A DNA stretch of 64,000 nt from Ulva prolifera. Its lineage: Eukaryota > Chlorophyta > Ulvophyceae > Ulvales > Ulvaceae. The notes beneath the pieces were generated by a model, which saw nothing but the letters and a program-made list of their open reading frames with translations, had not been told where the DNA came from and made no database searches. Each line of letters starts with the position of its first letter. Position 1 is the stretch's first letter. This document shows positions 45,803 to 57,179 of this stretch, piece after piece. The DNA is taken from the NCBI GenBank assembly GCA_023078555.1, contig CM041200.1, positions 3,934,936-3,998,935 of the forward strand, written 5' to 3'. Made by a program: the position numbers and the translations under genes.

Positions 45803-46563
45803 CAGGGCTCTACAGGCCGATATTTTCCTGTCGGGAAAACCGAAGCCGCACCCCTTTTTTGGTCGGGTTGGCCCCGATATGCAGCCTGCTGGATGTCGGG
45901 GTTTCCCGACGACCCCGGGGGCCCCTCAGGTTTCGTCGGGGGTGTCACACATAAATTTCGGGTGATTTGTACTAGCAGTATAAGAGACACAAACAGAACA
46001 CGTCCAACAGTGAGCCTCTTTTGTAACACAGTGAGCCTTATTGACTGGGCCTTGATATACACTCCATGGATATATACTCGAGCTGGCGATCGCGAACTTT
46101 CTTTTCAGACAATCGTGGCATATCGCCTGAGCGTTCTGCAGTTATTTTCTTCGAACAACTGGATTTGTTGCTGCTTAGGTCGGCTGATGCAGAATTGTCG
46201 GCCGTGCGCATGCCCTTGACCAGTGAACCCGAACTAATTCGAACGCAAGGTCATTCTCGCAATGCGCAAGCAGCAAGCAACACTGTTGTGACTCAACGGG
46301 TGAATACTCTTTCATTGCAATATGTATCTGGTGCCTTCAGGCCCGCTAAGCTGTCGGGACCAGGGCCGACAGGATTTCGGGTACCCGACAAGCTGTCGGC
46401 GTTTGTCGGCGCGGTCCCGAAAAGCACCATTGGCGGCCTGCGGGCACGCCCGCCTGCTCACCCCTGGCTTGTCGGGAAAACCGACGGTTCGCTTCGCTCA
46501 CCGTCGGTTTGTTTGCCCTTTTCCATTTTTTTGTCGGGAAACCGATCGGGATGTAGAGCCCTG
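45803..46563. mobile_element. Non-autonomous hAT-like DNA transposon (MITE)
   Basis: A 761-bp element bounded by inverted ends: CAGGGCTCTACA at 45803-45814 and its exact complement at 46552-46563. Just inside, both ends continue with similar CCGAT and TGTCGGGAAA(A)CCG-type sequence. CAGGG-initial ends are typical of hAT transposons. The motif GTCGGG or its complement CCCGAC recurs many times in the outer 150-230 bases at each end and is scarce in the middle, as for subterminal transposase-binding sites. No transposase frame is present, so it would depend on a partner elsewhere. The 8 bases before the left end (GTTGCTAC) are not repeated directly after the right end, but TTGCTAC occurs 23 bases further right, inside a hairpin, so the target duplication may be displaced or lost. 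Confidence 0.75.
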
Positions 46564-46570
46564 ATGAATG

Positions 46571-46601
46571 AAAAGGTAGTAGCAACTTGCTACTACCTTT
46601 T
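46571..46601. repeat. Perfect 15-bp stem hairpin next to the transposon
   Basis: Arms 46571-46585 (AAAAGGTAGTAGCAA) and 46587-46601 are exact complements around a single C. A T run follows. It begins 7 bases after the transposon end. The core contains TTGCTAC, the same bases that precede the left transposon end at 45796-45802, which suggests it arose at the insertion site by repair or an excision footprint. It may alternatively be an independent hairpin. Confidence 0.85.
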
Positions 46602-46705
46602 TTGAGGTATGCCGCGACGAACACGCACCTGCGCTGCCTCAGCATTTGTCAAGCTGCACCGATCGGATGTCAAACCTTCTGTGGGACAGGTCTGTAGCAT
46701 ACACA

Positions 46706-46756
46706 TGATAAACATTCTATACTATAGCTCGAGCTATAGCTATAGAATGTTTATCA
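46706..46756. repeat. 51-bp near-perfect palindrome
   Basis: The stretch reads the same on both strands around a central AGCTCGAGCT, with one single-base difference in each arm. Arms are about 25 bases. Beyond it ATACACAT upstream pairs with ATGTGTAT downstream after a 13-base interruption, so the full inverted repeat spans roughly 46698-46776. It is AT-rich compared with its surroundings and could extrude a cruciform or be a foldback element. No gene is nearby within 1.2 kb. Confidence 0.85.
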
Positions 46757-47849
46757 ATATATCTATAGATGTGTATACGGTCCTCACGGGCGATTGCATG
46801 CAGTGCCATCAAGTTGTGGTGCTTTGTATCTGGCCAGCGCTGCACTGCCGGCCACGTGTACTCTGCAATCACACATCGGGGAGGGCCGCGTATCCGGGGA
46901 GGGCTGCGTAACGGTATGTCTGGTGCATGGCAGCCTTAAGTTTGTGTTGGCAAGGGTGGCGGTCTGGAGGCCGCAGCTCCCAAGTTTTGAGCAAGCTGGC
47001 CTGTCAGTGGCGTGTGGGGCCGCCTCTGTTGCGGCTGCATGTGGACTCGACCGCATGGGTGGGTCTGTGCGCCGGGCTGTTGGTGTGCCATGGACAAAAT
47101 CAGGGAGGCAGGTAGCACCGCAAAACGGCGAGCAGCTCATCATGATGTTCTCGGGTGCTTGATCATCATGATGTCTTTGCGCACGGCCGTGGGCTCTCGG
47201 CCGCAGCTGCAGGGCCGCAGCCGCCTTTGCGAGCTCGCCTTGAGCAATTGCCTAGGCGTGCATTGATCTGTGTGGTGATGGTGCCGGTTCGCTGCTTGTT
47301 CTGCGCGTGACGCTCGAGTGTGCGGTGTTGCTGATACATTGTGTTACGTAACACATGCGATGTTCTGAAAGGGGTGCCAGCGAGATCCAGGTCCACGCCG
47401 CGTCGGCATGGACATGCATGCAGTCTCGTTGCATCACGATGACAGCGCGTCTTCGCGCACGTGCACCAGATCAGACTCACAGAGCTGCAATCCCCATACG
47501 CACGCGAACATGCCGCGCGCGAGTTGTTACTGTACATGTCCGGTTCCGTGTCAGTGTCGATCGCGGTGTCGTGGCCACACACGTGCAAGCTCATGGCTGC
47601 ATTGCCGTTCGCAGGCGTCCGACAACTTGCCGAAGAGACATAAGAATTGACTGCCTGGAAACCCACGTTGTTTGCATGCAGCGCCATACACCCGCTACTT
47701 GATCTGTACTGGAATCACGAAAGTGACCAACGATCCCACCGCAAGTGATCCAACTACTTGCAGTGTCTCGGATTGGAGTCGTTGAGAGGGTCTCAGGCGT
47801 CGAGTGTCCAGCAGCGGGCTTTTCACCTGCAGGTAGCTGCTGCCACGTA

Positions 47850-47875
47850 GATCAACGTTGATCACGTTAACGTGA
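47850..47875. repeat. Two overlapping 14-bp palindromes
   Basis: GATCAACGTTGATC (47850-47863) is followed, with overlap, by TCACGTTAACGTGA (47862-47875). Each is a perfect palindrome. They lie 130 bases upstream of the small secreted-protein gene at 48006, which itself contains GTTAACGTGAA. They could be a dyad binding site in its promoter. Confidence 0.5.
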
Positions 47876-48005
47876 ACGAGACCAGCCGTACTTGACAGCG
47901 CTCGACATCTAATCGAGCTGCAGCACACAGGAAGCCGATAGTAATCTCGAGCAGATTTTCATACCATTGATAGCCACGAAGTGAGATAGGCGGTCTGGAG
48001 CAACG

Positions 48006-48257
48006 ATGTGGACGTCTCGTGTGTGCTTACCACTGGCGACGGTTGCTGTTGTCGCGTTCAGCGGTCTTCTGCAACAGGCCGCAGCAGTGCCAAACATCGA
48101 CGTTGTTAACGTGAAGCAGCCATCATTGACGGATTTCGACATCGAGCCGGACTTCGAGCTCTCATGGCCAGAAGGAGGCCTGCCCGGACCGGGTGCGTGT
48201 CCAGCGTGCGCTGACTCCTTCCGCCTTGCAGTGTGCACATGGACAAGTCTGCGCTGA
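48006..48257 (+). CDS. Small secreted protein, unknown
   Basis: ATG 48006 opens a clear signal peptide (MWTSRVCLPLATVAVVAFSG, cleavage likely after LQQAAA). A mature part follows: VPNIDVVNVKQPSLTDFDIE and DFELSWPEGGLPGP. A GTGCGT donor, the consensus of this genome, follows at 48193, and an acceptor TTGCAG ends at 48231. Splicing gives 70 residues and unspliced reading 83; the 39-base intron is a multiple of three. The mature part is acidic with no cysteine pattern. Further exons downstream cannot be excluded. No family recognised. Confidence 0.4.
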   Translation: MWTSRVCLPLATVAVVAFSGLLQQAAAVPNIDVVNVKQPSLTDFDIEPDFELSWPEGGLPGPGACPACADSFRLAVCTWTSLR

Positions 48258-50114
48258 ACGTGTTCGAAACCGGCCATTGCTGCGACAGATCCAGCGGAAG
48301 CGGTTCCCGACACCGTCCACTTGGTTTGCGGAACGTGCCACAGTGTTTCCTGCTGTTGCCCTGGCCGTTCAGGCTCGTAGTAGCACTTCGAAGTGCCAGT
48401 CTGCAGCCTCGAGAGAGCAGACTTCCGCCGGGCGCAATGTTGCTCACCCGTTCCGTCAGCCGCATGCATATCTCGAGATATGGCCGTGCCGGGGGACGTC
48501 ATGCACGCCACATGCACTGGCAACGCTCACGTCTAGCCGCATGCGTGTGTGGCCGGTGGCGGCATAGACCTGCCACCTCACGCTTCGTATCCTTGTGTGA
48601 AAGCCGCGCACAAAGGTTTTGCCCAGACTCGACTGTTGTAGTAGTCCACTATTGCAGCTGCGCCCGCTGTGAATCTCCTCGAGCTCGGTGTTGGGATACC
48701 GACGGTACTTGAATGTGTACGTATCCCCGATCAGGCCGGGGCCCCGGGGGTGCACAGTGTCAACGTGCACAATATCACTAATAGCGAAACGACGGCGATC
48801 GGTTTGCCCACATGTGCATGTGCACTTAGGCTAGCTAGTCTATAGGGTGCCCTACCTGATTTTCCAGATTCTTATAGGTAGGGTTGGAGCCAGCCATAGG
48901 TGTTGGTAGCAATCTCTGCATCAATCTGACCCTGTTGCTGCCCAGTGTTGCACAGCCGTGTCTTCCCTGCAGACACTGCGCTGTCTGCTGCAAGCACATG
49001 CATGCACCCTGACTCTGGGTCTGTCAGGCACCTCACCCTGCACCAGAAGTTGTCACGTTCGCCTGTTCTATTCTGAATAGAGGAGTCCTCTGGCCGTCTG
49101 CTGCTGCGGCGTGTAGCCGACAGCCAACAGAGGCTGGGTGAGGCTCGATAGATGTACCTTAATGTATCTCTCTAGGAGGAGCAGCGCCCACGAGTCAAGC
49201 TCACTGCCCACACACGTGGCCAGGGTGCGCGGGTGTGTTAATGGGTGTGTTGGTGTGTGTGTTGCAAGGACAAAGTAAGCAAGGCAGGCTGCGCGGGTGT
49301 GTTGGTGTGTGCTGCGTGTTGCTGGTTGCGTGGGTGTTCCCCTGGTTGCTGCCCGCGGTGCTACCTGCCTTGCTTGCTCTGTCCTTGCAACACATGAGGC
49401 CAGGAGGCAAGAAATGGACAAATGCTTCGATATGTTCACAGCTGTATGGTAACGCTGGCAAGGGATAAGCCAAACCACCACCGCATGGCATGTGGTCTTG
49501 CTTCATGCGTGCCCTTCCATGGCGTGCTGTCACTGCCGCCCGTCTCAACCCTAATAATCCGAAGCGGCCATCTTGAACCCGATTGATTCGGAAGAGCTTC
49601 TTTTGCTGTGTTTGTCTTTCCCCAAACACTCTTCTGTTACACGCCTGCAGCACTCGAACAACATGTGCGATGCTGCTGAGCCATGCTTACTGGTCGTGCA
49701 CAGGATGATGTCACAAGTACCTGAGCAGATACTCAGACATCAAGCCTCTGCCAGAGTCATGGGCTCGGGACGATGCACAAGCATATGCCCGCCTGCACCA
49801 CTCCAATAACACACTCCCACAGTCATCGGCTCCTGAGCAGTCACAGCCGGCGGCTGGCACCGCACCAAGCAACCACCGGTGTCTGCCCTGCATGCTTCCA
49901 CGTCGGGGGGCCGCTCCGGGACCGCCCCCACTCGGAATTGTGCCGATGGATTGGGCCCGACTGCAATCCAGATCTACCAAATCAGTTTAAGATATCTCAA
50001 AATTGCAACGGGTTCCGATTGCGTTTGTCATGATCGGGCCCGACGACCCGGCGCTGCGGCTCGCGTGCAGTCGGGGATGCAGACAACGGCTGGCAAGGGT
50101 GCCCTGATGTGCAG
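48258..50114. other. Gap before the antiporter gene
   Basis: 1.85 kb with no convincing exon. It contains the inverted repeat at 49261-49391 with a GT-rich stretch around it. The first exon of the antiporter gene, which must supply its start codon and signal sequence, is expected in the right part but was not identified. Confidence 0.35.
49261..49391. repeat. 28-bp inverted repeat in GT-rich sequence
   Basis: Left arm 49261-49288 (starting GTTGCAAGGACA) is complementary to right arm 49364-49391 at 26 of 28 bases, with a 75-base loop. The loop and the left flank (from about 49225) are rich in GTGTGTTG units. This could be a foldback element or a hairpin RNA. No target duplication is obvious. 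Confidence 0.75.
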
Positions 50115-53100
50115 ATGCCGTCATCAGCTGCAGGCTTCTGCGTGGAGGGGTGGTCATCTCGAGCAGCAGCTTCCCCGCCTTTGAGCCTTCGGACTATGAC
50201 GACGGCTCTGCATCGCTGGTGTCCACCGGCACGTGCGGGTGCGCTACGTCCTTCGCCACACCCTGCCCTGCCACACCCCGCTTGGCCCGTGTCACTGCAA
50301 CTTATGAAGACCCCATGTGATAGAGCCTAGCAGCACGGGAAAGTGTACAGAGCAGTCATGTGCCATCTGCAATTGTCGCGTTGCCACGTGCCTTTGGTGC
50401 AACTCATCCGTAGCCTGGGCCGAGAATCATAGTCTCCCGCAATCCAGCGACCAGTGGTCCTCGCACACACTGTGCTGTCTTGGTATGTTGCCTTGTACCA
50501 GGAATTGTCTGTCTTGATTGCAGCGCACTGGTCCGTTGTTCCTCATGCTAACGAAGCAGTGTTCCAAGCAACAGTTGGCCGCACTACCACTCACCGTCGC
50601 CCAACTGTGCAGCACCTGCTCTGGTGCAGTGCTTCGCAGTCCCGACGATGCGGTGGCCACAACCGCATCATGACCACACCATCTGCATGCAGCCAGAACT
50701 TGAGAAAGAGCACCCCACAGCCGTGCCGTGAAGCATGCATGTGCAGCATGCATGTGCAGCCGCGATGCCTGATGCCTGACGGCACCGCGCGGTGATGGCC
50801 ACCTCGTGTCCCCATGATTCACCGGCAGAGCTGCTGTGCAGGACGTTCCAGCTGAGCAGCGCCGGGCGCTCGACGGTGACGCTGCAGCTGGCCTTCGATG
50901 AGGCGTTCCAGGAGGTCGCAGAGTCGGACGTCAGCGTGCGCGTCATCCCCGGTGCGCCCATCTCCCTGCCTGCAGACCTGCTGCACCCTCTCGTGCTGCA
51001 TGGTACAGGGTGCCCCTGACGGCGCCTCGGTGCCTGTGCGTCCCAAGACCCCATGTGCAAGGGGTTGCGTTTGCTAGGGCTCCGCTGCTGCGTCATGCTG
51101 CGCGCTGTGGGGATGTGCAGAGCCGATGTGTACCGGTGCGCAGCACACGCCGCGGCGCTGCCCGCGTGCCAGATGCACGGCCTCATGAACCGTGCATTAT
51201 GCCGTTCTCTGCCGCTTTTCTCGATCCACTTGCCCACGTTTGCTCCGCCTGACATCAGCGGACGTGCCCCGGCAACTGCAGTTCCCTCGGGAGGTGGCAA
51301 AGTGCACGCAACCGCAGCTGTTGTCGTGGTCGTTGTGGCACATCGCGGCCAGCCCACTGGCAGCACACAGGGTGCACGTCGCAGTGCTCCACAGAGACGG
51401 GAACGCCTTCTTGCCGGGCGGTGTCTGCACCACCACAAGGCACCGCATGCTGGGCTCCTGTTTGATATTACACAGTGGCACATGTGCTCATGCGGGGGCT
51501 GGTGCGGTGCAGGTGCCGTGACGATTCTGCCGCCGCTGGTGGCGGTCGGCATGGCGATCGCGACTCGCAGTACGCTCCCCCCCCCCACCCTGGCCTCTCT
51601 GCTCTGCTCCCCACCATGATTCTCATGTTTTGTTCTTCATGTGAGCCTTTGCCATGAGCGTGTGCGGGGCTCCGCCCGTAGACATGCCTTACGGTGGAAG
51701 CATCGGCGTGGGCTGTCGTGCCCACACGCGCCTGATGCGTAGCAGAAGCCACAGAATTGCCCGACACACCTCTGTCCAGGCTCTGTGGCGGTGCAGCCGC
51801 GCCTGTGAGGGGGCCAGAGGTGCGACCCGGGCTCTCAACGGGCGCGGTGCTGTGCAGATGTTCTGGCGTCACTCTTCTGCGGCATCTGGATTGCAGCCTT
51901 CTTCGTACACTCGTGCGCACCCACCCCCGCCACTGTCGCACACGATTCTGTTGCCACCGTATTCTCACTGTGCCGCTGATCAACCTCCAGTGGCAGTCCG
52001 CTGCGTGCGTGCACCGCCTTACGTTGCCGGCCCTGCGGCATAGCGGCGCTTGATCGGCGGATCCAGAGCAGGCCATAGTTGCACTCTGACACATATTGCT
52101 GTGCTGTATGCATTGAACTTCGGCCCATTGGAGCGCCGCACTGCTGCGCCACCACCTCTCTCTGCCGCCCATTTCTGCTTGTCAGCCCGCGTGGAGGCCA
52201 ACCACGCCACAACATACCTCTCGCTGTCCACAATTGCACCCAAACTCCCCCCTCGCTCAGCCACCACAGGTCTCACAAGCAGAAGCAGCGAGCACTGTCA
52301 CTATCACGTGGCCGCAACGCAAGATGACTTGGCATGTGCCAGTTGTATGTACACATATGATACAGTCAAGGTTCGTTGTTTGAGTTTCGAGGTCTTGGAC
52401 CGAGAGGCTCGCTGGCCGTCCATGCATGCGGCTGATGCGTGGCTGCCGGTGCAGGTACGACCCGTTCCGGGGCTTCCTGCGGACGCTGGACACGTACATC
52501 ATCGAGTCCTTTGCCAGCACCGACCACATCTTCGTCATCCTGTTTTCGTGGTTCCTGTCGGGCCTGACCGGCCTGATCCAGCGGGGCGGCGGCGCGCAGG
52601 GCCTGGCCGACGCGATCGTCGGCTTTGCCAAGACGCGGCGCAGCACGATGCTGGTGGCGTTTGTGTGTGGGATCTTGATCTTCTTTGATGACTACGCCAA
52701 CACGCTCGTGCGCGGCCCCTCTCTCACCAGCTGCCAGCACGCCCATTGGGTGTTGTCAGCTGTGTGCATTTTGCAAACTGGTCCCCACCTAACGGTACCT
52801 TCAGAAATGAGACACACGCAACGTGTGTCGGCCTGGTAGGCTTCAGTCCACAGGCTCAGGGACCTGTTGTTGGAATACAGATGTACGTACGTACACAATG
52901 GTAGAGTGAAGGAGGCATTGGGATGTGTTGGTCATTTGGGGTTCTTGTGCTACTTGGGGTACTGACTCGGTCGCCGTCGTGCGTGCTGCCGAGTCTAGCT
53001 TAAAGATCGTCCCACCGTTGCCAATGCACTCAGACCAACCGATATTGGAAGGCATGACCCAGTGGTAGAGGGGCCCTAGGCTACCGTCTTCCGTGCAGTG

Positions 53101-56100
53101 GCACCGTGCTGTAAAGCGGGAGTTGGCTGCAGATTGTGGGGTCGACGTTCCGGCCGATCATGGACACGCTCTTCATCAGCCGCGAGAAGCTCGCCTTCCT
53201 CGTCGACGCGACGTCCGCCCCCATCGCCTCCATCTCCCCCATCTCCTCCTGGGTTGGTGCGCCTGCCCTGCCCCCTCCGCTAGCTTGCCTCTTCGTAGGG
53301 CCCTCTGCACGCTGCTGCGCGTTAGGCATGCATGCATGCATGCAATGTTATGGGATGCTATAGCTGTCCCCCCCTCGGGCCCATGCGAGACCAGAAGCCT
53401 GTATTGGACTATGCATGCTGAAGTTGAGCCATAGGTGTGGCAGCCGCTCGGCACGTGCCTTGTCTGAGTGTCCACGGAGCAACCCTGCAACGTTCCCTTG
53501 CTAGGGTTCTAGCAAAGGAGGGCGGAGCGGAACGATACGTTCAGGCATGCACCTGCCAGCCGTCGCTCGAACAAAGCACGCAGCACGCAGCACTGCAACG
53601 CCGCGCAGCACGCAGCACGCAGCACTGCAACGCCGCGCAGCACGGCCAGCTGGCCACAGACTCCCGTAGCGACCGGCCTCTGTGTGGCGGCTGTATCGGC
53701 AACCCATCCGCCCCCCGTGGCTGTCACCTGTGGCGCACTTCGTTTGCAGTGGAGCGGTGCACATGCAGGCTACGAGCTGAGCCAGATCGAGACGTCGTAC
53801 GATGCCCTGAAGGATGACGGCTTCGCGCTGGAGGGCTGGGAGACGTCCCCCTTCCTCATCTTTGTGCGGACAATCCCTGGCCGCTTCTACCCGATCGCGA
53901 TGCTGTGCCTGCAGCTGCTGCTGATCCTCACGAAGCGCGACTTTGGCACCATGTTCCAGGCTGAGAAGCGTGCGCTGAACGAGGGCAAACTCTATGCCGA
54001 CACCGCAGATAAGGAACAGGCATGGTCCCCCCCCTTCCTCCGTGTGGGTTCTCAACGCCTATGTTCCATCCCTGTGCACATCTCCGCCACCTGTATGTAA
54101 CCGTGTGCATGAGTTTGACAGCCCAAGTTGAGCGTGTGTGTGAGATGGGTCTTCGGACCACTGCTGCAACTAAATCCCCTTGTGATATGCATCGGCGTGC
54201 TGCCATGCAATTGCCGAAGCGCTCTTGCGAAGTGTCCCAGTATTCTCCTGCCTCCAAGCCTTGCATCCTCGCCCAGCTCCTTGCAGCAACACGCGCCGTG
54301 GGTGCAGGTGGCAGTGGACGAGAAGCTGCAGTCAAAGGAGGGCGTGCCGCCACGGTGGTACAACGCCGTCATCCCCATCGGCCTCGTCGTGTTCTTCGTG
54401 CTCCTCGGCCTCATCCTCACCGGCATCGACTCCGCGGAGGCCGACGGCATCGACAAGTCCGTCCAGAACATCTTTGGCAACGGTGACCCCTTCGCGTCGC
54501 TGCTGTGGGCGACCTTCTTCGTGTCGCTGCTCACCTGGGGCCTGTACCGCCTGCAGTACCACCACAACGGCCAGGTACAGCCCTTCTGGAACAAGCACGA
54601 GGATGCGAAACCTTTCATGACGTTCGGAGGTGCGGATCGCTGGCACGCTGTGCACATCCGCTCGCCTGAAACGCTTTGTCAGGTGTGAGGTACAAAGTTG
54701 CGCGCAAGCCTGTGGATTTGGAAGGGATTCTTCTGCTGTGTTTGGCTGTGCCCGTTCCTTCTTCTGCAACGCATGCGAGCCAGCGAAATCGCTGGTGCAA
54801 GGGGCGGGTTGGCCTGCCATGGCCTGGTCGCATGAAGCATCTCAACGTCGGGACGTCGCGGCCGTGTGCCGATGCAGCGGCTGAAAGCACATGCGGCGCC
54901 GCGGTGTGCAGAGAGCGAGGACACGTGGGTGGAGGGCATCAAGCAGCTCGTGTCGACGACGCTCGTGCTCATCCTCGCGTGGGCGATCGGCGACGCGATG
55001 CGGGCAGTCGGCACCGACGTCTTCATCGCCTCCGGCGTGTCTGACGGCGTCGACAAGCGGGCCATCCCCGTGCTCGTGTTCATCCTCTCTGCCTTCATCG
55101 CCGCCTCCACCGGGACCTCCTGGGGCACCAGTGCGCACCCCCCTGGCCACGCGCACAAGCATGCACCGGCTGCATCAATTTTTATTTATTTTTGGTCCCG
55201 AGTTGATCTCCGCTCATCTCTCATTTCTCCATTGATTTTCCTCTCGCAGCGCTGTCAGGGGGACGTGCACGGCCCTGCATGCTGCATCCTGCGTCTGAAC
55301 GTGATAGCGAAACGCTGTCTCACTGAACTGGTCCGCGACCTGTTTCGTGATCAGGCCGTTGGCAAACCCGAGAGTGCCACCAGGACGCGATGCATGTCGG
55401 CATATGCATTCTTTCAGTTTCCAAGCGTGGCTTGCGGTGATCACGCTGGGACGCTGCTTGCGAGGCGACACGTCATCAGCACGGCCCCACTGCTCACGCC
55501 CCTGTGCATGTGATAGTGGCGGCCTCGCCGAACAGGCCGCCACCATATCGTGTCAGATGTGCCCAACACTGTTTCACTTCAGGCAGGGTCAACGCAGTCT
55601 GCTCTGGATTGTGAGCGGGTGGTGTGTGTGCAGTGGCCATCATGTTCCCTGTAGCCACACGGAGTGTGGCAGTGGCTGGAGGTGACGAGGACCTCATGCT
55701 GGGCACCATCGCGTCCATCCTCTCCGGCTCAGTCTGGGGCGACCACTGCTCTCCCCTCTCAGACACTACGTGCGCTACCTGCACCGCGCTGTGCTGCCTG
55801 CGCCGCTCTGTGCCGCCGACATTGCCTGCCCTGCCTGCATTCGTGTTAAAGCTGCCTGCACTGCCAAATCCGGGCACGCACTGTGTCCAGCTCTGCATGC
55901 ACATTGCTGCGCCCATAGAGCTTGCAGGAGCCGTGTCACAAAGAGCGTCTTGCTGCCGCTCACGGATACTGTGCATGCATCCCATGCATCCTCATCAGTA
56001 TCCTGATCGGTTGACAATCAACCTTCCGGGTTTGGCGCGTTCAACCCAACAAGCATGAGCCTGCTTCTGCATTGAGAGTGCCTCACAGTAAAGTTGGGTC

Positions 56101-57179
56101 TGTGTGTGCAGGATTCTGTCATCTCTGGCCAGCCGGTGCGGCCTCCGCTTGTCGACCCTGTCCCGCTGGTTGCTCGCCACGCTGCTTTGCCTGACATCCC
56201 ATGCCTCATCCCACCTACACCGTAGCAGCGCAAGCGACGCTGGTCTCAACAGATCTGCTGGGATGCCTCTGAGCAAGGAGGTCCCTCTCAGGCACCGTGA
56301 CAGGATGATGTTAATGCGTTGCCCATAGGGTTCCTGGCCGCCCCTCCACATGCAAGCATATCGCGCACTGCCGCCTGTGTCAGCCGCTCTGTCTTGATGG
56401 GCGCCAGGCTTCCATGCAGCAGCTGGCCGCCGCTTGTGCAAGTGCACTCAAGCCGAGTCACACTCAGGCAATTTCTATCCCTGTAGCCATTCACACCGCG
56501 AGTGTCCGCATGCGTGCTAACACCCTACCCGACCCGCCCCGCCCGTGGCATGACCCCTTCTGCTGCTTCCCCCGTACTCTGACAGCCAGCATGCTCCTCG
56601 CGGCTTCACTTCACAGCACATCCACAGACACGCGTCAACCCACACCCACACCCCACAAGCCACGCCACCAGGTGTTCCTGTCCTCATGTTGCGTCGCGTC
56701 CCTGCGGTACCTGCCGCCCCGACTTCAACCTCATGAAATTCCCTGCGATTCAAGCCACAGCATAGTATCGCAATCGTGCATGTGATAACGCAGCAATGTC
56801 CACGCACACCCTTCCCCCCCACTCCCGCAAGGGGTCATTCCCGGCGGCGTGCTGCAGGTGCGACCTCATGCATCACGTGCGGACGCAGCTGCCGTACGCG
56901 CTGCTCGTCGGCCTCATCAGCATCATCACCGGCGATCTCATGTCCGGCTTCGTGTGGCCGGACTGGGCGGGCCTGCTCATCACCATCGTGGCCGTGCTCG
57001 CCGTCGGCTACCTGCTGAGCGCGCCGGTGGAGGGCGACCGGGAGGATCTCGTGAGCATGCTGCTCGACAAGGCGGGCGGCTGCTTCCGTCATGGTGCGGT
57101 CGACAACGGCGACAGCGACCCCGGAGATGGCGAGAAGCTGCGTGAGAAGGACGGGGACCAAGTGTCGGGTGCGGTGTGA
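50115..57179 (+). CDS. NhaC-type Na+/H+ antiporter
   Basis: Twelve or more exons: probable 50115..50232, then 50842..51002, 51259..51420, 51513..51569, 51858..51912, 52455..52707, 53133..53256, 53769..54019, 54308..54629, 54912..55130, 55634..55769, 56112..56135 and 56858..57179. All joins from 50842 on are in phase. The product has an N-terminal soluble part (about 120 residues) that lacks membrane helices and then an NhaC core. Family marks are VTILPPLVAVGMA, SLFCGIWIAAFF, IFFDDYANTL, ISPISSWVGYE, AASTGTSWGTMAIMFP, GSVWGDHCSPLSDTTILSS (made by four exons) and HVRTQLPYA, with about ten helices. It should exchange Na+ for H+ in a plasma or internal membrane. The exon 56112-56135 is only 24 bases. 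The intron after 54019 appears to use a GC donor. The C-terminal tail is acidic. The start codon is not located. Confidence 0.92.
53576..53644. repeat. Short tandem repeat in antiporter intron
   Basis: A 29-base unit rich in GCAGCAC (53576-53604) recurs exactly at 53608-53636, period 32, with a partial third copy after it. It lies in the intron between exons 53133..53256 and 53769..54019. Confidence 0.8.

Noticed and set aside
45803-46605. Frames of 160-180 codons inside the transposon
   Set aside because: They cross the inverted ends and GTCGGG repeats and show no transposase-like or other protein character.
53098-53490. Ser/Pro- and Arg-rich frames around the antiporter exon at 53.1 kb
   Set aside because: They are other-frame readings of a true exon whose correct frame gives the NhaC motif ISPISSWVG after splicing.
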